Assembly (NCBI GenBank): GCA_045106855.1
Contig: JBGCFI010000018.1
Location: 62,001-126,000 of the forward strand
Source of the DNA: Granulosicoccus sp045106855
GTDB taxonomy: Bacteria; Pseudomonadota; Gammaproteobacteria; Granulosicoccales; Granulosicoccaceae
Length of the DNA stretch: 64,000 nt
Direction of reading: 5' to 3'
Both the position numbers and the translations under genes were made by a program. Positions 18,585 to 28,045 of this stretch are shown here, piece by piece (the stretch's first letter is position 1; every line of letters begins with the position of its first letter). Below the pieces are notes generated by a model. That model ran no database searches, was not told where the DNA came from, and was given only the letters and a program-made list of their open reading frames with translations.

Positions 18585-19364
18585 ATGGATACGCAGAATA
18601 GTAATTTATTCGACGCTGCCGCAAATTCGGCCAATACTGATCCGACAATCCATGATGTTTTACTGCAGCCAGTAAGCGATTCACGAACATCTGCAGATCT
18701 CTTGCTAGATCAGACCAGTTCTGCAGAAGAGTGTTGGAGCCTTATAAGCGACTGTAAGAGTTCAGAGCAGCGGCTAATAGCCGGCACGACCTTGTATCAT
18801 GAGGGCGACGTCTGTAAGAATCTCTATTTTCTTCTTGATGGTTGGGTTGCCACTTGCAGAAGTCTTCAGGATGGTCGGCAACTGACACTCAGTTTTCTGA
18901 TGAAAGGTGCTTTTCTGGGATTTCAGTCAAACCTTTTGTTACCGATGAACAACTCCATGCGTTGTTTGACAGATTCAATCGTAAGCGTATTACCTAGACA
19001 CAAATTTATTGCCTTGCTGGAAAAACATCCAGATCTTCTTCAGCTGCTGACGCAAACCAAGGCTGTGGATGAAAAGATCATCTTTGACAATCTGTTTAAT
19101 ATTGCGACACGGCCTGCACGTGCGCGAGTCGCCCGTTTTCTCATCGATATTCATACCCGAATTGTCAGGGCTCATCCAGAGCAAGATAGCAAAGATGTTT
19201 ATTTGCCATTAACACGACAGAATATTGCTGATGCACTGGGGCTGACCAATGTACATATCAGCCGCGCAATGTGTGCCATGCAACGTGAAAATTTGTTCTC
19301 ATTTAAAAATATGCGACTGCAGATTCATGACTTTGAGAGATTGTTGAAAATCGCAAACCACTAG
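18585..19364 (+). CDS. Crp/Fnr-family transcriptional regulator
   Basis: 259 residues. A cyclic-nucleotide-binding-type beta-roll occupies about residues 60-165 (LIAGTTLYHEGDVCKNLYFL, LDGWVATCRSLQDGRQLTLS). The Crp-type HTH is at about 190-250 (LPLTRQNIADALGLTNVHIS, RAMCAMQRENL). The N-terminal 55 residues are a variable extension without the Fnr-type Cys cluster, so an iron-sulfur oxygen sensor is unlikely. It appears monocistronic and convergent with the epimerase gene; its targets are unknown. Confidence 0.85.
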   Translation: MDTQNSNLFDAAANSANTDPTIHDVLLQPVSDSRTSADLLLDQTSSAEECWSLISDCKSSEQRLIAGTTLYHEGDVCKNLYFLLDGWVATCRSLQDGRQLTLSFLMKGAFLGFQSNLLLPMNNSMRCLTDSIVSVLPRHKFIALLEKHPDLLQLLTQTKAVDEKIIFDNLFNIATRPARARVARFLIDIHTRIVRAHPEQDSKDVYLPLTRQNIADALGLTNVHISRAMCAMQRENLFSFKNMRLQIHDFERLLKIANH

Positions 19365-19457
19365 ATCACTTATGGGGCGAACGCCTCAGGCCTTGCCCTC
19401 ATTCACGTGTTGCGCCAACGAGGGCTGAAGTCTCATCGGGTGTAAATGCACAAGGGA

Positions 19458-20318
19458 TTAGATTGACAAGCGATACTGTGCGGCTTTGTTTCTTAGAAAT
19501 GGAAGTCCTTTGTCCATGACCTCTTGATAACTGTTGGCAACTGGACGCCAGACGGACAGACCATAAGCTATTTCCGGGGGCATATTGATAAAGCTTTCCA
19601 TGGCCAGCCCACCCGAAAAATTAATAGCAGCCAGCGTGGCAAATACTTCATCCCAATCACAACAGCCCTCGCCAGGGGTTCCTCGATCACTTTCAGACAA
19701 ATGTATATATTTGAGGTGATCGCGTGCATCAATAATTGCATTGCCGGCACCTTTTTCTTCAATGTTCATGTGATAAGTGTCCAGATGGACAAAGATATTG
19801 TCAGCGCCGACCCGTTCAATCATCTCAACAGCTTGCCACCCTGTATTGATTAAATGGTTTTCATATCGGTTGACAGGTTCTATACCGAACAACAGATCAA
19901 TTTTTCTGGCGTGTGCTGCCGCAGCGTCAAGTACGCGCGCGACATTATCCAGCTCTTTTGTTGTCGGGGGATGCCCGGTACGTTCGCCGATACCGCCAAA
20001 GGTTACCCCTGAAAGTCCTTCGGAACCAATCTCCCGAGACTTGTCCAGAGCGGATATAAGATACGCGATAGCCGCATCCGGGTTGACGGACGCAAGGGCG
20101 TTTTGTGGCAGACCCAGCGAACACATAGCGCGCATCTGGTGCTGCTCTAAAAGGGATCTGGTGTGAGCTGCGTCAATGGCTGGTGGATTCAGCAGGGGAA
20201 TCTCGACAAAATCCATCTTGTACTCAAATGCACTTCTAATGGCGGTTTCGGCACCATTGCGATCCCAACTCATTGTCCACATGCTTGTGTGAACACCGAA
20301 TCCTGTGGGTATTGCCAT
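19458..20318 (-). CDS. Sugar phosphate isomerase/epimerase (tagatose-3-epimerase-like)
   Basis: A 286-residue TIM-barrel protein of the xylose-isomerase-like/AP2 superfamily. The four metal ligands of the ketose 3-epimerase group are visible: Glu in FGIEPVNRYE, Asp in FVHLDTYHMNIEE, His in YIHLSESDRG and Glu in GGLAMESFINM. The family interconverts C3 epimers of ketoses; the substrate here is unknown. It appears monocistronic and convergent with the Crp/Fnr-type gene. Confidence 0.82.
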   Translation of the reverse strand: MAIPTGFGVHTSMWTMSWDRNGAETAIRSAFEYKMDFVEIPLLNPPAIDAAHTRSLLEQHQMRAMCSLGLPQNALASVNPDAAIAYLISALDKSREIGSEGLSGVTFGGIGERTGHPPTTKELDNVARVLDAAAAHARKIDLLFGIEPVNRYENHLINTGWQAVEMIERVGADNIFVHLDTYHMNIEEKGAGNAIIDARDHLKYIHLSESDRGTPGEGCCDWDEVFATLAAINFSGGLAMESFINMPPEIAYGLSVWRPVANSYQEVMDKGLPFLRNKAAQYRLSI

Positions 20319-20423
20319 ACAGACCTCTTACACTTTTAAATCGATGTCTCTTTCGAATAGCTGAACAGCGTTAAATCCTGTTAAGTGGACACTAAACCAA
20401 TGCAGAGTACATCCGGTGATAGA

Positions 20424-22160
20424 CTATAACATTCGTCGCATTTGCTTAAATAGTGTATTCATCTCCACTGGTTTGACGAAATATTCGCAGTTTGCTACAT
20501 CTGAGAATTCAGCGTCTTCAGATATGAGTTCGCCGCTAAGCATGATAGCCGGAACATCTGGTAGCACCTTACGCAGTTCAGCGACGGTGATATAGCCGGA
20601 ATCACCATCGGGTAATCTGACGTCCAGCAGCAAGATGTCGGGAGCGTCCTGCATTGCAATCTGGCGCGCCTGGGAGGTGCTTGCCGCTTCACTAACCCTG
20701 CATCCTGAACTCTCCAGCAGGGTTCTCATGCTTTGCCGAACCGCACGATTGTCCTCACAAATCAGAACGTGTACATCTATAAATTTCTGCTTGGAGCTAT
20801 GCGTCGATTTTTTTGGTAACGCTTCTATAACCGGGTTGGAATTGGGTGTTTCAGAGGGGACGATACAGGGCAGGTTCAGGGTAAAAGTGGAACCGATGCC
20901 CGGAGTGGATGTGAGCTTTAAATCTGCATCCAGAAGCCGCACGATTCTTCCAACAATAGAAAGTCCGAGACCCAGTCCGTTCTGGCGATCTCTCTCAGGA
21001 TTGTGGAGCTGATAGAACTCCTCATAAACGCGTTTCTGTTCTTTTTCCGGAATACCCACTCCGGTGTCCTCTACCTGAATGACGCAGGTTGAATCGAAAT
21101 CGGAAATATTGACAGATATGGAACCCTCCTCCGTGTATTTGATAGCATTGTCTAGCAGATTTCTAATAGTGCGCTCGAGCAAGGCCCTGTCAGTCTCAAT
21201 CAGGGAATCCGATTTGTAGATCCCTAGAAGTTTCAGTTTTTTGCCATTTGCCGCAGGCTGGTAATCATTGATCAATCTTTCTATCAGCGGTTGCACCCGA
21301 AAGCGGGTAATTTTTATCCGGGTTGCGCCGGCATCCATCTTGGAGATATCAAGCAGAGAATCGAGTTCGGCGGAGAGTTCTGCCATGGCTTCTTTGATTC
21401 TGTTTGCTATTGAGGCGCTTTCGTCGTCGAGTGTCTGTAGTGTAAGCGCAGCGCTGAGCATTGACATGGTGTGAAGCGGTTGACGCAGATCGTGACTGGC
21501 TGAGGCAAGAAACCGTGTTTTCGCTGCATTGGCGTTGGTCTCTGACTCAAGTGCCGTCTGCAGTTTTTCAGTCAATACACAGTGATCTTCAAACGCCCTG
21601 AATACATCACGCGACGACAAATACAGAAATACACCAAGTACGCCGATGAGCAGGACGTTTGCATGTTGCCAGAGAGTAATTCCTGATATTGGAAAGTAGA
21701 TCCATGCGATTGCCACTGAGAGCAACTGAGGCACCGCGAACGCAAGGAATGTAGGCAAGTAGCCATGTGAACCTACTATGTGTCCGGTACACACACTGAA
21801 TATGATGACGGTGTAGATGAATCGTCCACCATCGCTAAGGTACGGAAAAAACACAATTGAACAGGTTTGACACAGCCCACTCATCAAAGCTAGCAATGTG
21901 GCATACCTAAGTCGTTTCAGTGCTCCGTTAGCGTCCGGTCGACTGAGTCGTGGGAGAGCGTAGTAGCGTATTGCCTGGACCGATAGTCCGATTACTATCC
22001 AGAAAATCAGCAGGGGTGTATTGGGATAATTTTTTGCCAAGCCACCGATAGCCAGAATCACGATAACCATAGGAATTCCGTCTCGCATCGTTCGCTTGTT
22101 AAGGGCCACAAGCAATGCGAGACTCCTGTTCTCGACGGTGTTGTCTGACAGGTTTTCCAA
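20424..22160 (-). CDS. Hybrid sensor histidine kinase with C-terminal receiver domain
   Basis: 578 residues. The N-terminal 180 residues contain about six membrane segments and no obvious periplasmic sensor. They are followed by a HisKA domain (SASHDLRQPLHTMSML, His near residue 223), an HATPase (LLDNAIKYTEEG, VEDTGVGIPE, GLGLGLSIVGRI) and a C-terminal receiver (phospho-Asp near residue 512 in DILLLDVRLPDGDSG). This layout resembles NahK/ErcS-prime-type kinases that pair with LuxR-type regulators, and one lies 38 bases upstream in the same operon. The stimulus is unknown; a membrane-embedded or quinone/redox signal is possible. Confidence 0.88.
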   Translation of the reverse strand: MENLSDNTVENRSLALLVALNKRTMRDGIPMVIVILAIGGLAKNYPNTPLLIFWIVIGLSVQAIRYYALPRLSRPDANGALKRLRYATLLALMSGLCQTCSIVFFPYLSDGGRFIYTVIIFSVCTGHIVGSHGYLPTFLAFAVPQLLSVAIAWIYFPISGITLWQHANVLLIGVLGVFLYLSSRDVFRAFEDHCVLTEKLQTALESETNANAAKTRFLASASHDLRQPLHTMSMLSAALTLQTLDDESASIANRIKEAMAELSAELDSLLDISKMDAGATRIKITRFRVQPLIERLINDYQPAANGKKLKLLGIYKSDSLIETDRALLERTIRNLLDNAIKYTEEGSISVNISDFDSTCVIQVEDTGVGIPEKEQKRVYEEFYQLHNPERDRQNGLGLGLSIVGRIVRLLDADLKLTSTPGIGSTFTLNLPCIVPSETPNSNPVIEALPKKSTHSSKQKFIDVHVLICEDNRAVRQSMRTLLESSGCRVSEAASTSQARQIAMQDAPDILLLDVRLPDGDSGYITVAELRKVLPDVPAIMLSGELISEDAEFSDVANCEYFVKPVEMNTLFKQMRRML

Positions 22161-22198
22161 TTTAAACGGTTCTAATTATATTGTTGGCAAATCCAGCG

Positions 22199-22855
22199 TC
22201 AGTGACTCGGTGCATCATCGTTACCGGGTAAATTTGCGTCAGTAAATCCTGACTCTGACAACAGGAAAACGGCTTCTGTCCGATTGCTCACTCCCAGAAC
22301 TCGGTAGGCTGCTGAGAGATGCAATTTCACAGTTCCTTCGGAGATATTCATTTCACGAGCTATAGATTTGTTGGCTTGTCCTCTGGCGGCCAGCAATAGT
22401 GCGTGACACTGTCGCCTTGTCAACGCTTCGACACCGCTGAAATTCTCTTTTCTGGCAGTTTCTCCACCAACAAAACTCTCTGGTGGCAGGTAGATCCCGC
22501 CGGCCAGAACTAGTTCCAGTGCAGCAATAAGCACAGGCGGGTGTGAACTCTTCGGTATGTAGCCAGCGGCGCCATGATCTATACAATGCCGAATCACCTC
22601 TGCGTCGTTCTCACCGGAAATGACGACAATTGAGCCGGTTGGCTCCATCGACCTGACGGTAGACAGCGAATTTACACCCGTACTGTCGGTCGTGGCTAAA
22701 TCCAGCAGGATAAGGTCCGCATTGGCTACTAATCCGGGGTCGAGTTTGCCTACTCCATGGGCCTCGTGAAACTGCAACTCATCTGACAAACCTCGCAGCA
22801 ATAATCGCAATCCTTCGCGAAACAGGGCGTGATCATCAACGATCAGAATGTTCAT
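22199..22855 (-). CDS. LuxR/NarL-type response regulator
   Basis: 218 residues: a receiver domain (MNILIVDDHALFREGL, phospho-Asp in LILLDLATTDSTG, conserved Lys in AGYIPKSS) and a C-terminal GerE/LuxR HTH (ALTRRQCHALLLAARGQANK, INISEGTVKLHLSAAY-type recognition segment, here EMNISEGTVK). It is the first gene of a two-gene operon with the hybrid kinase. The ATG at 22855 is preferred; a second ATG 18 bases upstream is also possible. Confidence 0.9.
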   Translation of the reverse strand: MNILIVDDHALFREGLRLLLRGLSDELQFHEAHGVGKLDPGLVANADLILLDLATTDSTGVNSLSTVRSMEPTGSIVVISGENDAEVIRHCIDHGAAGYIPKSSHPPVLIAALELVLAGGIYLPPESFVGGETARKENFSGVEALTRRQCHALLLAARGQANKSIAREMNISEGTVKLHLSAAYRVLGVSNRTEAVFLLSESGFTDANLPGNDDAPSH

Positions 22856-23233
22856 TTGTCTGTTCACAGGCAAAGTAATACTATTTCCATTAAATGTCAG
22901 ACGTTTGTATTTGTTTTACTTGCAAAAACACTCGAGTATACAACAATAAAGATCGAGTAAACGTCTATTGCCAGGCTCACTTTCAATCTGAACTCACTGT
23001 CCGATTGCAAAGAAAATCCGCACCAGTTTAATCACATTTGCCCGGCAAAAAGTTTTTTTCCTTGTTCCACATCGATTTTGGTACCCATTTCAATGTCTGA
23101 GATTTCGCTCCGAGCACAACTAATACTTAAGGGTAGGAATTGGCGACAAATCCGACGGCAGGGGAGCAACGAAATCGGCAAATCCAGCCATTAAGCGCGT
23201 ACAAGGCGTTTGAGCTGTGTATCGGCTCGAAGG
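22856..23233. other. Intergenic region between glgC and the LuxR-type regulator gene
   Basis: 378 bases, AT-rich near the regulator. It contains two copies of TCGAGTA (near 22933 and 22954) that could be part of a promoter or operator. No open frame is supportable. Confidence 0.35.
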
Positions 23234-24655
23234 CTAGCACAGGGGAGAGCCTAGTCTCAATGTACCGGTTGAATCCGAGTGACTGGATTTCGCACCAGGC
23301 CCTGCTGATTTAACAGACGGGGCGTCTGGAGTGTTGGCTGCAACGACAACAATGCCTTTCTCGCTCACCCGATACCTTAATGCATCGGCATACGGATCGT
23401 AGCCGATTTCCGTTCCGTCGGGTATTCGAGTTCGAGAATCAATTATTGCGTTTTTAATTCGGCATCGTTCTCCGATGACAGCTCCCGGCAGAATCAGTGA
23501 ATTATCAATCTGAGTCCGTTCGTGAATCTGAACATCTGAAAACACTACCGAGTGCCTGACCATGGATCCACGCAAGACGCATCCCGAGCCGACGATGCAA
23601 TCAGAGGCCAGGCCTCTGTGTCCAATTGAATCGCCGGTGAATTGCACCGGAAAAGAACTGCTGATGTGGGTATGGATCGGCCAGCTACGGTTATGAAGCT
23701 CAATTGACGGCTCTAATTCCAGAAGCTGCATATTGGCTTCGTAATATGCGTCGAGAGTACCTACATCGCGCCAATACGTTTCAATCTGCGCTCTCTCGAA
23801 CTCGTAAGCCAAGACGCGATTTGTTTCAATCAGAGAGGGAATTATGTCAGAGCCGAAATCGTGACTGGAATTCTCCGCCTGAATGTCTGCTTTTAAACAA
23901 TTCAGAAGTAGTTCGGTGTTAAAAAGATACACACCCATGGAGGCGTGGGCGACTCCAGCGCGACCAGGTATGCCCTGTGGTCGCGAAGGTTTTTCATCAA
24001 ACTGCTTAATACGGTTTTGCGTGTCTGTTCTTACAATGCCAAATTGCCCGGCGTTTTCGAGTGGCACCTCGCAGCAGGCAATGGTCACTTCAGCATTGTT
24101 TGCGACGTGTTCACGGATCATTCTTCGATAGTCCGCCTTGTAGATATGATCACCCGCCAGGATCAAGGTATGGCGGGGTGACAGGTTTTTTAACAGATCC
24201 AGATTCTGGCTTACCGCGTCTGCCGTACCCCGATACCAGGTATTTCCATGTCGTTGTTGTGCGGGTAGGATGTCCAGGAACTCATTTTGTTCACGCCGGA
24301 AAATATTCCAGCCCTGCTGCAAGTGCCTGATCAGGGAATGCTGCTCGTATTGCGTCAACACACCGATTCGTCGTATGCCGGAATTGAGGCAGTTGGATAA
24401 AGTGAAGTCTATAATCTTGAAACTGCCACCGAAGGGGACAGCCGGTTTGCAACGTTCCTGCGTCAGGGGGAGCAATCGAGTTCCACGTCCTCCCGCAAGT
24501 ATCAAGGCAAGCGTGTCTTGTACATTATCGGTACAGTGGTTTTGGCTGACCAGCCGGTCAACACTTCGGGATGGCAAACATTCAATGTGCTTGCCATGCA
24601 ATTCATTGGTGTCAACGGCCAGGCTTGTCAACGACGATTGGTATTGTCGATTCAT
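23234..24655 (-). CDS. glgC: Glucose-1-phosphate adenylyltransferase (ADP-glucose pyrophosphorylase)
   Basis: A 473-residue enzyme that makes ADP-glucose for glycogen synthesis. Signatures are LILAGGRGTRLLPLTQERCK, PFGGSFKIIDFTLSNCLNSG, WYRGTADAVSQNLD and VGTLDAYYEAN, followed by a left-handed beta-helix C domain. The ATG at 24655 is preferred because GAGGTG lies 5 bases upstream; the frame stays open a further 70 codons but that part is not family-like. The N-terminal 45 residues before the catalytic domain are unusually long. No other glycogen gene is adjacent. Confidence 0.92.
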   Translation of the reverse strand: MNRQYQSSLTSLAVDTNELHGKHIECLPSRSVDRLVSQNHCTDNVQDTLALILAGGRGTRLLPLTQERCKPAVPFGGSFKIIDFTLSNCLNSGIRRIGVLTQYEQHSLIRHLQQGWNIFRREQNEFLDILPAQQRHGNTWYRGTADAVSQNLDLLKNLSPRHTLILAGDHIYKADYRRMIREHVANNAEVTIACCEVPLENAGQFGIVRTDTQNRIKQFDEKPSRPQGIPGRAGVAHASMGVYLFNTELLLNCLKADIQAENSSHDFGSDIIPSLIETNRVLAYEFERAQIETYWRDVGTLDAYYEANMQLLELEPSIELHNRSWPIHTHISSSFPVQFTGDSIGHRGLASDCIVGSGCVLRGSMVRHSVVFSDVQIHERTQIDNSLILPGAVIGERCRIKNAIIDSRTRIPDGTEIGYDPYADALRYRVSEKGIVVVAANTPDAPSVKSAGPGAKSSHSDSTGTLRLGSPLC

Positions 24656-25037
24656 AATCACCTCGATGCGGTCAGCCACTGTATGAACGCAAGGGTTAGA
24701 CCATTCCGTTTTGTGCAATGTCGAAATATCAGCCCTGAATGTTACTAGCGGCAGTATTTCCTCGTTACTCATTGCCATGATGTTGGCCTTATAGTCGGCC
24801 TCAAAGCAGTCAGAATTTGTAGTGTGCAAGGCGTTACTTGGAACCCTGGTTCCGGGAGTATTCAAAGTGTTGCCAGGGTTAGCTGAACGCAGATTTTGAC
24901 TGTCGGAACCGATTGGACTGATTGGCTGTGGTAATGGTGTTGATTACCGTTACGCTGATGCTAACGGTGGATTGAGGTTGTCTGTAACATACACGCCCAC
25001 AATTAGTAGAATATCAACCTTCGGGATCTGCAATACA
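24656..25037. other. Divergent intergenic region between glgC and the thioesterase gene
   Basis: 382 bases. The glgC-strand frame is open through most of it, but without family similarity or a ribosome site at its distal start. It should hold the promoters of both divergent genes. No clear operator is seen. Confidence 0.35.
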
Positions 25038-25475
25038 ATGACACCAAAACAACGTGCTGAACAATCAGCGCAGGCCATGTGGAAGGATGACAACGCTAGC
25101 GTATGGTTTGGTATAGAGCTTGTGACTGTTGACATGGATTTTGCCGTAATGCGACTTATCGTCCAGAGTCATCACGTAAATGGCTTGGGAATATGTCATG
25201 GAGGCATAACATTTGCGCTGGCCGATAGCGCATTCGCATTCGCGTGCAACAGTCGAAATCACCGAGCGGTCGCGCAACATAATAATATTAGCTATCTGGC
25301 GCCGGCAAGCACTGGCGATACATTAACTGCCACGGCGACTCAGATCAGTTTGACAGGTCGAAGTGGAATCACAGACGTTGTTGTAAAAAATCAGAACGAC
25401 GTTATCATTGCGCTGTTTCGAGGCGCGTCGAGAATGATAAACGGGCAGTTGTTTGAAGAAATTACGTCGAAATGA
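25038..25475 (+). CDS. paaI: PaaI-type hotdog-fold acyl-CoA thioesterase
   Basis: A 145-residue hotdog thioesterase. The motif HHVNGLGICHGGITFALADS contains the catalytic-loop pattern NGxxxxHGG and the helix Asp typical of PaaI (hydroxyphenylacetyl-CoA thioesterase). Later motifs are HNNISYLAPASTGDTLTA and GITDVVVKNQNDVIIALFRG. No other phenylacetate gene is present, so this is probably a stand-alone or rescue thioesterase. The ATG at 25038 gives the family length. An intrinsic terminator follows at 25557-25601. Confidence 0.88.
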   Translation: MTPKQRAEQSAQAMWKDDNASVWFGIELVTVDMDFAVMRLIVQSHHVNGLGICHGGITFALADSAFAFACNSRNHRAVAQHNNISYLAPASTGDTLTATATQISLTGRSGITDVVVKNQNDVIIALFRGASRMINGQLFEEITSK

Positions 25476-25556
25476 ATGATCAGGGAAAGGGTGAGGAGCC
25501 TGACGTTATTGAAGCATTTATCGGGGGTGGTTATTCGTACTATTCAAGCTTAAAAT

Positions 25557-25601
25557 GGCTACCGACACTTGGGAGTTAGAAAAACGTCGGTAACCCTTTT
25601 T
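25557..25601 (+). terminator. Intrinsic terminator after the paaI-like gene
   Basis: A 10-bp stem GGCTACCGAC / GTCGGTAACC (one wobble pair) around a 19-base loop, followed by CTTTTT. It sits in the convergent gap between the thioesterase gene and the secreted-protein gene. Confidence 0.55.
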
Positions 25602-25608
25602 CAGCTAC

Positions 25609-25968
25609 CTACTTGGTGACGACCTTGAGTTGACCGTCTTCCGCCGTAATGTCGATCGTGGTTGCAGAAGAGCCGGGTACACCGTTATCAAGGCTAAAGA
25701 CATAGTTGTCTCCAGATCGGACAACCGCTTTGTGTCTGGTAATTTGGCCATTGATATCAACGTTTGGACCTACTGTAGTAATTACCTGAAAGCTGTCGTT
25801 GTAATTCTCAGTGTAGTAAACAACGGCCGTATAGTCTTCTAAATTAACCGTGTGAGCGTGTAATGGAGAGAGATCAGTGGGTGATATTGATACTGTCGCT
25901 GCAATAGTGGATCCCGCAGTCACCACAGCGGCTGCGACGAAGGCGATATTACGAAGTGAGATAAACAT
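25609..25968 (-). CDS. Hypothetical exported protein
   Basis: A 119-residue protein that I do not recognise. The ATG at 25968 gives a clear signal peptide (MFISLRNIAFVAAAVVTAGS, cleavage near ...TIAA). The mature part of about 95 residues is Thr/Val/Asp-rich, has no Cys and looks like a small beta-sandwich (VNLEDYTAVVYYTENYND, TTIDITAEDGQLKVVTK). A periplasmic or secreted location is likely. The frame continues upstream 24 codons, but that would bury the signal peptide. Confidence 0.65.
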   Translation of the reverse strand: MFISLRNIAFVAAAVVTAGSTIAATVSISPTDLSPLHAHTVNLEDYTAVVYYTENYNDSFQVITTVGPNVDINGQITRHKAVVRSGDNYVFSLDNGVPGSSATTIDITAEDGQLKVVTK

Positions 25969-26710
25969 AAGAGTCTCGGTAGGTTGTGGAAAAAATCTTT
26001 TTCGCTCCGTCGTTTTAACTCGGGCAAGAAGCAAATCCATCCTTGAATCGATATTCGATTTCAGTGTGTTCTTGCTACCGTATGAATATTCAGTATGTAT
26101 GGCTTGAACCAGAATTTGTTCTGCCAGGCTGGACAGAGTATGGTTGCGACCAGTGTTGCCGACAACGGGCTTAACATCACACCACTTGTGAACGAAAACT
26201 ACGGTATAAAGATGATTTTCAGCTTTTTAGCGTTGCTGCACGTTATATTGATCGGCTGTTTGCGTGAAATTAACTCTGCATGATTCATTGATAAGCCGAA
26301 TCTGTGATTCGTCGCTAATTTTCATGCGGATTTCTTTCTCCGGTAACGTGAATCCGAAGTTTTCTTTCGGAATTTGCAAGCAAGTTGCGCGCTCATAGGG
26401 CATGTAACGCTCACCCGGTAAATACATGTGCACGATTTGAACAGGTCCACAGCTGTACCAGATCCCTGATTCAAAGAATCATGAGACCATCAATTATTGC
26501 AAATAGACCTGTTGCCAAGATTACTCAGTGAATTTCTTGCTGTGCGCGTGAGTTTCAAACTGTCTGTTCACCGGGAATTTTCGGGTGCTAGCTGATTTGC
26601 CACTATGCAGGAGACTAAACTGTTCTTTCGTTCTTGGCCGATAATTTGATGTGAGACCGATAGAGAATAATGGTGTTAATACAGCCCGGTATGTCAGCGC
26701 AAAAATCAGT
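25969..26710. other. AT-rich intergenic region
   Basis: 742 bases between two minus-strand genes. Only very short open frames exist (for example a 68-codon minus-strand frame ending at 26227), none with family features or ribosome sites I would trust. The base composition is more AT-rich than the flanking core genes. It may contain decayed sequence. Confidence 0.4.
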
Positions 26711-27697
26711 TTATTCGTGATGCCCTAAAACAATGACCTTGGATTTGACAGACTCCTGGGTGGAAAGTTTTACCGGTTTGGCAGGCCTTGCAGATTTGGC
26801 GGGTTTGACAGGCCTTTCAGGTTTGGCAGGTTTGTTAGGTTTGATAGGCTTTTGCCATAAAAGCTCTATGGTCATACCGGAAAATCCGAACTGTCGTTCA
26901 ACTTCCCGTTTTATCTTATCTTTTAGCGCTTCAGAATTTTCCAGTAAATAGTGCTCCAGCGTTACATGGACTCCCAGCTCGTGTCCCACTTCGTTGACTC
27001 TGCGAAAGTAGATCTTGTTAACCATCAAAACGCCTGGCAGTGTGTTTATAAATGACTTGATGTCCTCTACAGCCATTCCACGCGGGGCATAGTCAATATT
27101 CTTTCGAGCAACATCCAGAAGGGTCTGTGTTAACACGAAAATAATACTTAATATTACGCCCATACCGATAAGCGTATCCGCAAGTATTTGCAGGAACTTG
27201 TGTTCAATAAGGGCGATGACTATAGCTACAAGAGCCACTGCAACTCTAATTATTTTTTTTGTTGCCGGTCGTTCCATTGGCTGGCGTTTATTCGTTGCAT
27301 AAAACTTGAAGTACATTGCAAGTTCGATAGCGATATACGTCAATCCTATCAGGACGACTCCGATAGCGTTGCCGATTGGCTCCACCACAATATTTTGTAG
27401 CGATATAAAAAGTATGCCAATAGAAGTACCTGCGATCAGCGAACCGCTCATCAAATGAACAACTTCCTTTTCCCGGAAGCTGCAAAAACCGTTTGAATAA
27501 TATGTTGGTACGCTTGGCGCTTGCGTGTGAGACAGTTGCCTTATTGATCCCAATACCAGCGAAGGAAGACAATGGGACAAAACAAGCAATCCCAGCGCTA
27601 CCACCACAAGACTATTTGCATCCAGACCGAAAAAAACCACAAAACAAAACAAGGCCAATTCGAGAAAATAGCGTTGATAAATGTTTTTATGGAACAT
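26711..27697 (-). CDS. CDF-like (cation diffusion facilitator fold) membrane protein with Lys-Pro repeat tail
   Basis: 328 residues. About six membrane segments in the first 200 residues are followed by a cytoplasmic ferredoxin-like domain (about 205-285: FINTLPGVLMVNKIYFRRVN, HVTLEHYLL), an arrangement typical of CDF metal exporters. The usual His/Asp metal ligands of TM2 and TM5 are not evident (TM5 reads ADTLIGMGVILS). The C terminus carries a Lys-Pro-rich repeat (KPIKPNKPAKPERPVKP and onward), encoded by a degenerate tandem repeat. It may be a CDF-derived protein with altered or lost transport. The low-GC context suggests transfer or rapid evolution. Confidence 0.6.
   Translation of the reverse strand: MFHKNIYQRYFLELALFCFVVFFGLDANSLVVVALGLLVLSHCLPSLVLGSIRQLSHTQAPSVPTYYSNGFCSFREKEVVHLMSGSLIAGTSIGILFISLQNIVVEPIGNAIGVVLIGLTYIAIELAMYFKFYATNKRQPMERPATKKIIRVAVALVAIVIALIEHKFLQILADTLIGMGVILSIIFVLTQTLLDVARKNIDYAPRGMAVEDIKSFINTLPGVLMVNKIYFRRVNEVGHELGVHVTLEHYLLENSEALKDKIKREVERQFGFSGMTIELLWQKPIKPNKPAKPERPVKPAKSARPAKPVKLSTQESVKSKVIVLGHHE
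26773..26849. repeat. Degenerate 9-bp-unit tandem repeat encoding Lys-Pro repeats
   Basis: The plus strand shows repeated variants of GGTTTGGCA / GGTTTGTTA / GGTTTGATA and GGCCTTTCA-like units. In the minus-strand reading frame they encode xKP and xRP triplets at the C terminus of the CDF-like protein. Such arrays expand and contract by slippage. Confidence 0.6.
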
Positions 27698-28045
27698 AGG
27701 CGAGCGTTTCCCAGGTCCCCGTAGCTTACATTAACTCATGGTGATTGACGGCTGGTACTTTTACTCATATGAATCTTCTGTAATAAAAGTAACGTCGTTG
27801 ACTCTTTGCCGCCTACCCAGACGAATTCATTGTGGTTCAAGATAAGTAAAAACCACTATGTGCTAGTAATTTCATTGAGAATCAGCTGGGTTACTTGGGG
27901 TTTTTATGCGGCTATTTTTATGCGACCATATGGTGCATCAATAGATGCTCGCCGTGTGTCAAGGCAGGACGATTTCGTTAACTCCGAATGATGAGTCAGG
28001 GCGCTCGGCAGGGGCAGTCGATGGCATAGAAATCACTTGTACTAG
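27698..28045. other. Intergenic region upstream of the CDF-like gene
   Basis: 348 bases between the CDF-like gene start and the end of the GntR gene, both on the minus strand. It contains the presumed CDF-like promoter; no gene or clear terminator is seen. Confidence 0.35.

Noticed and set aside
24656..24865. 70-codon N-terminal extension of glgC
   Set aside because: The GAGGTG ribosome site and family start point to ATG 24655; the extra residues are not GlgC-like.
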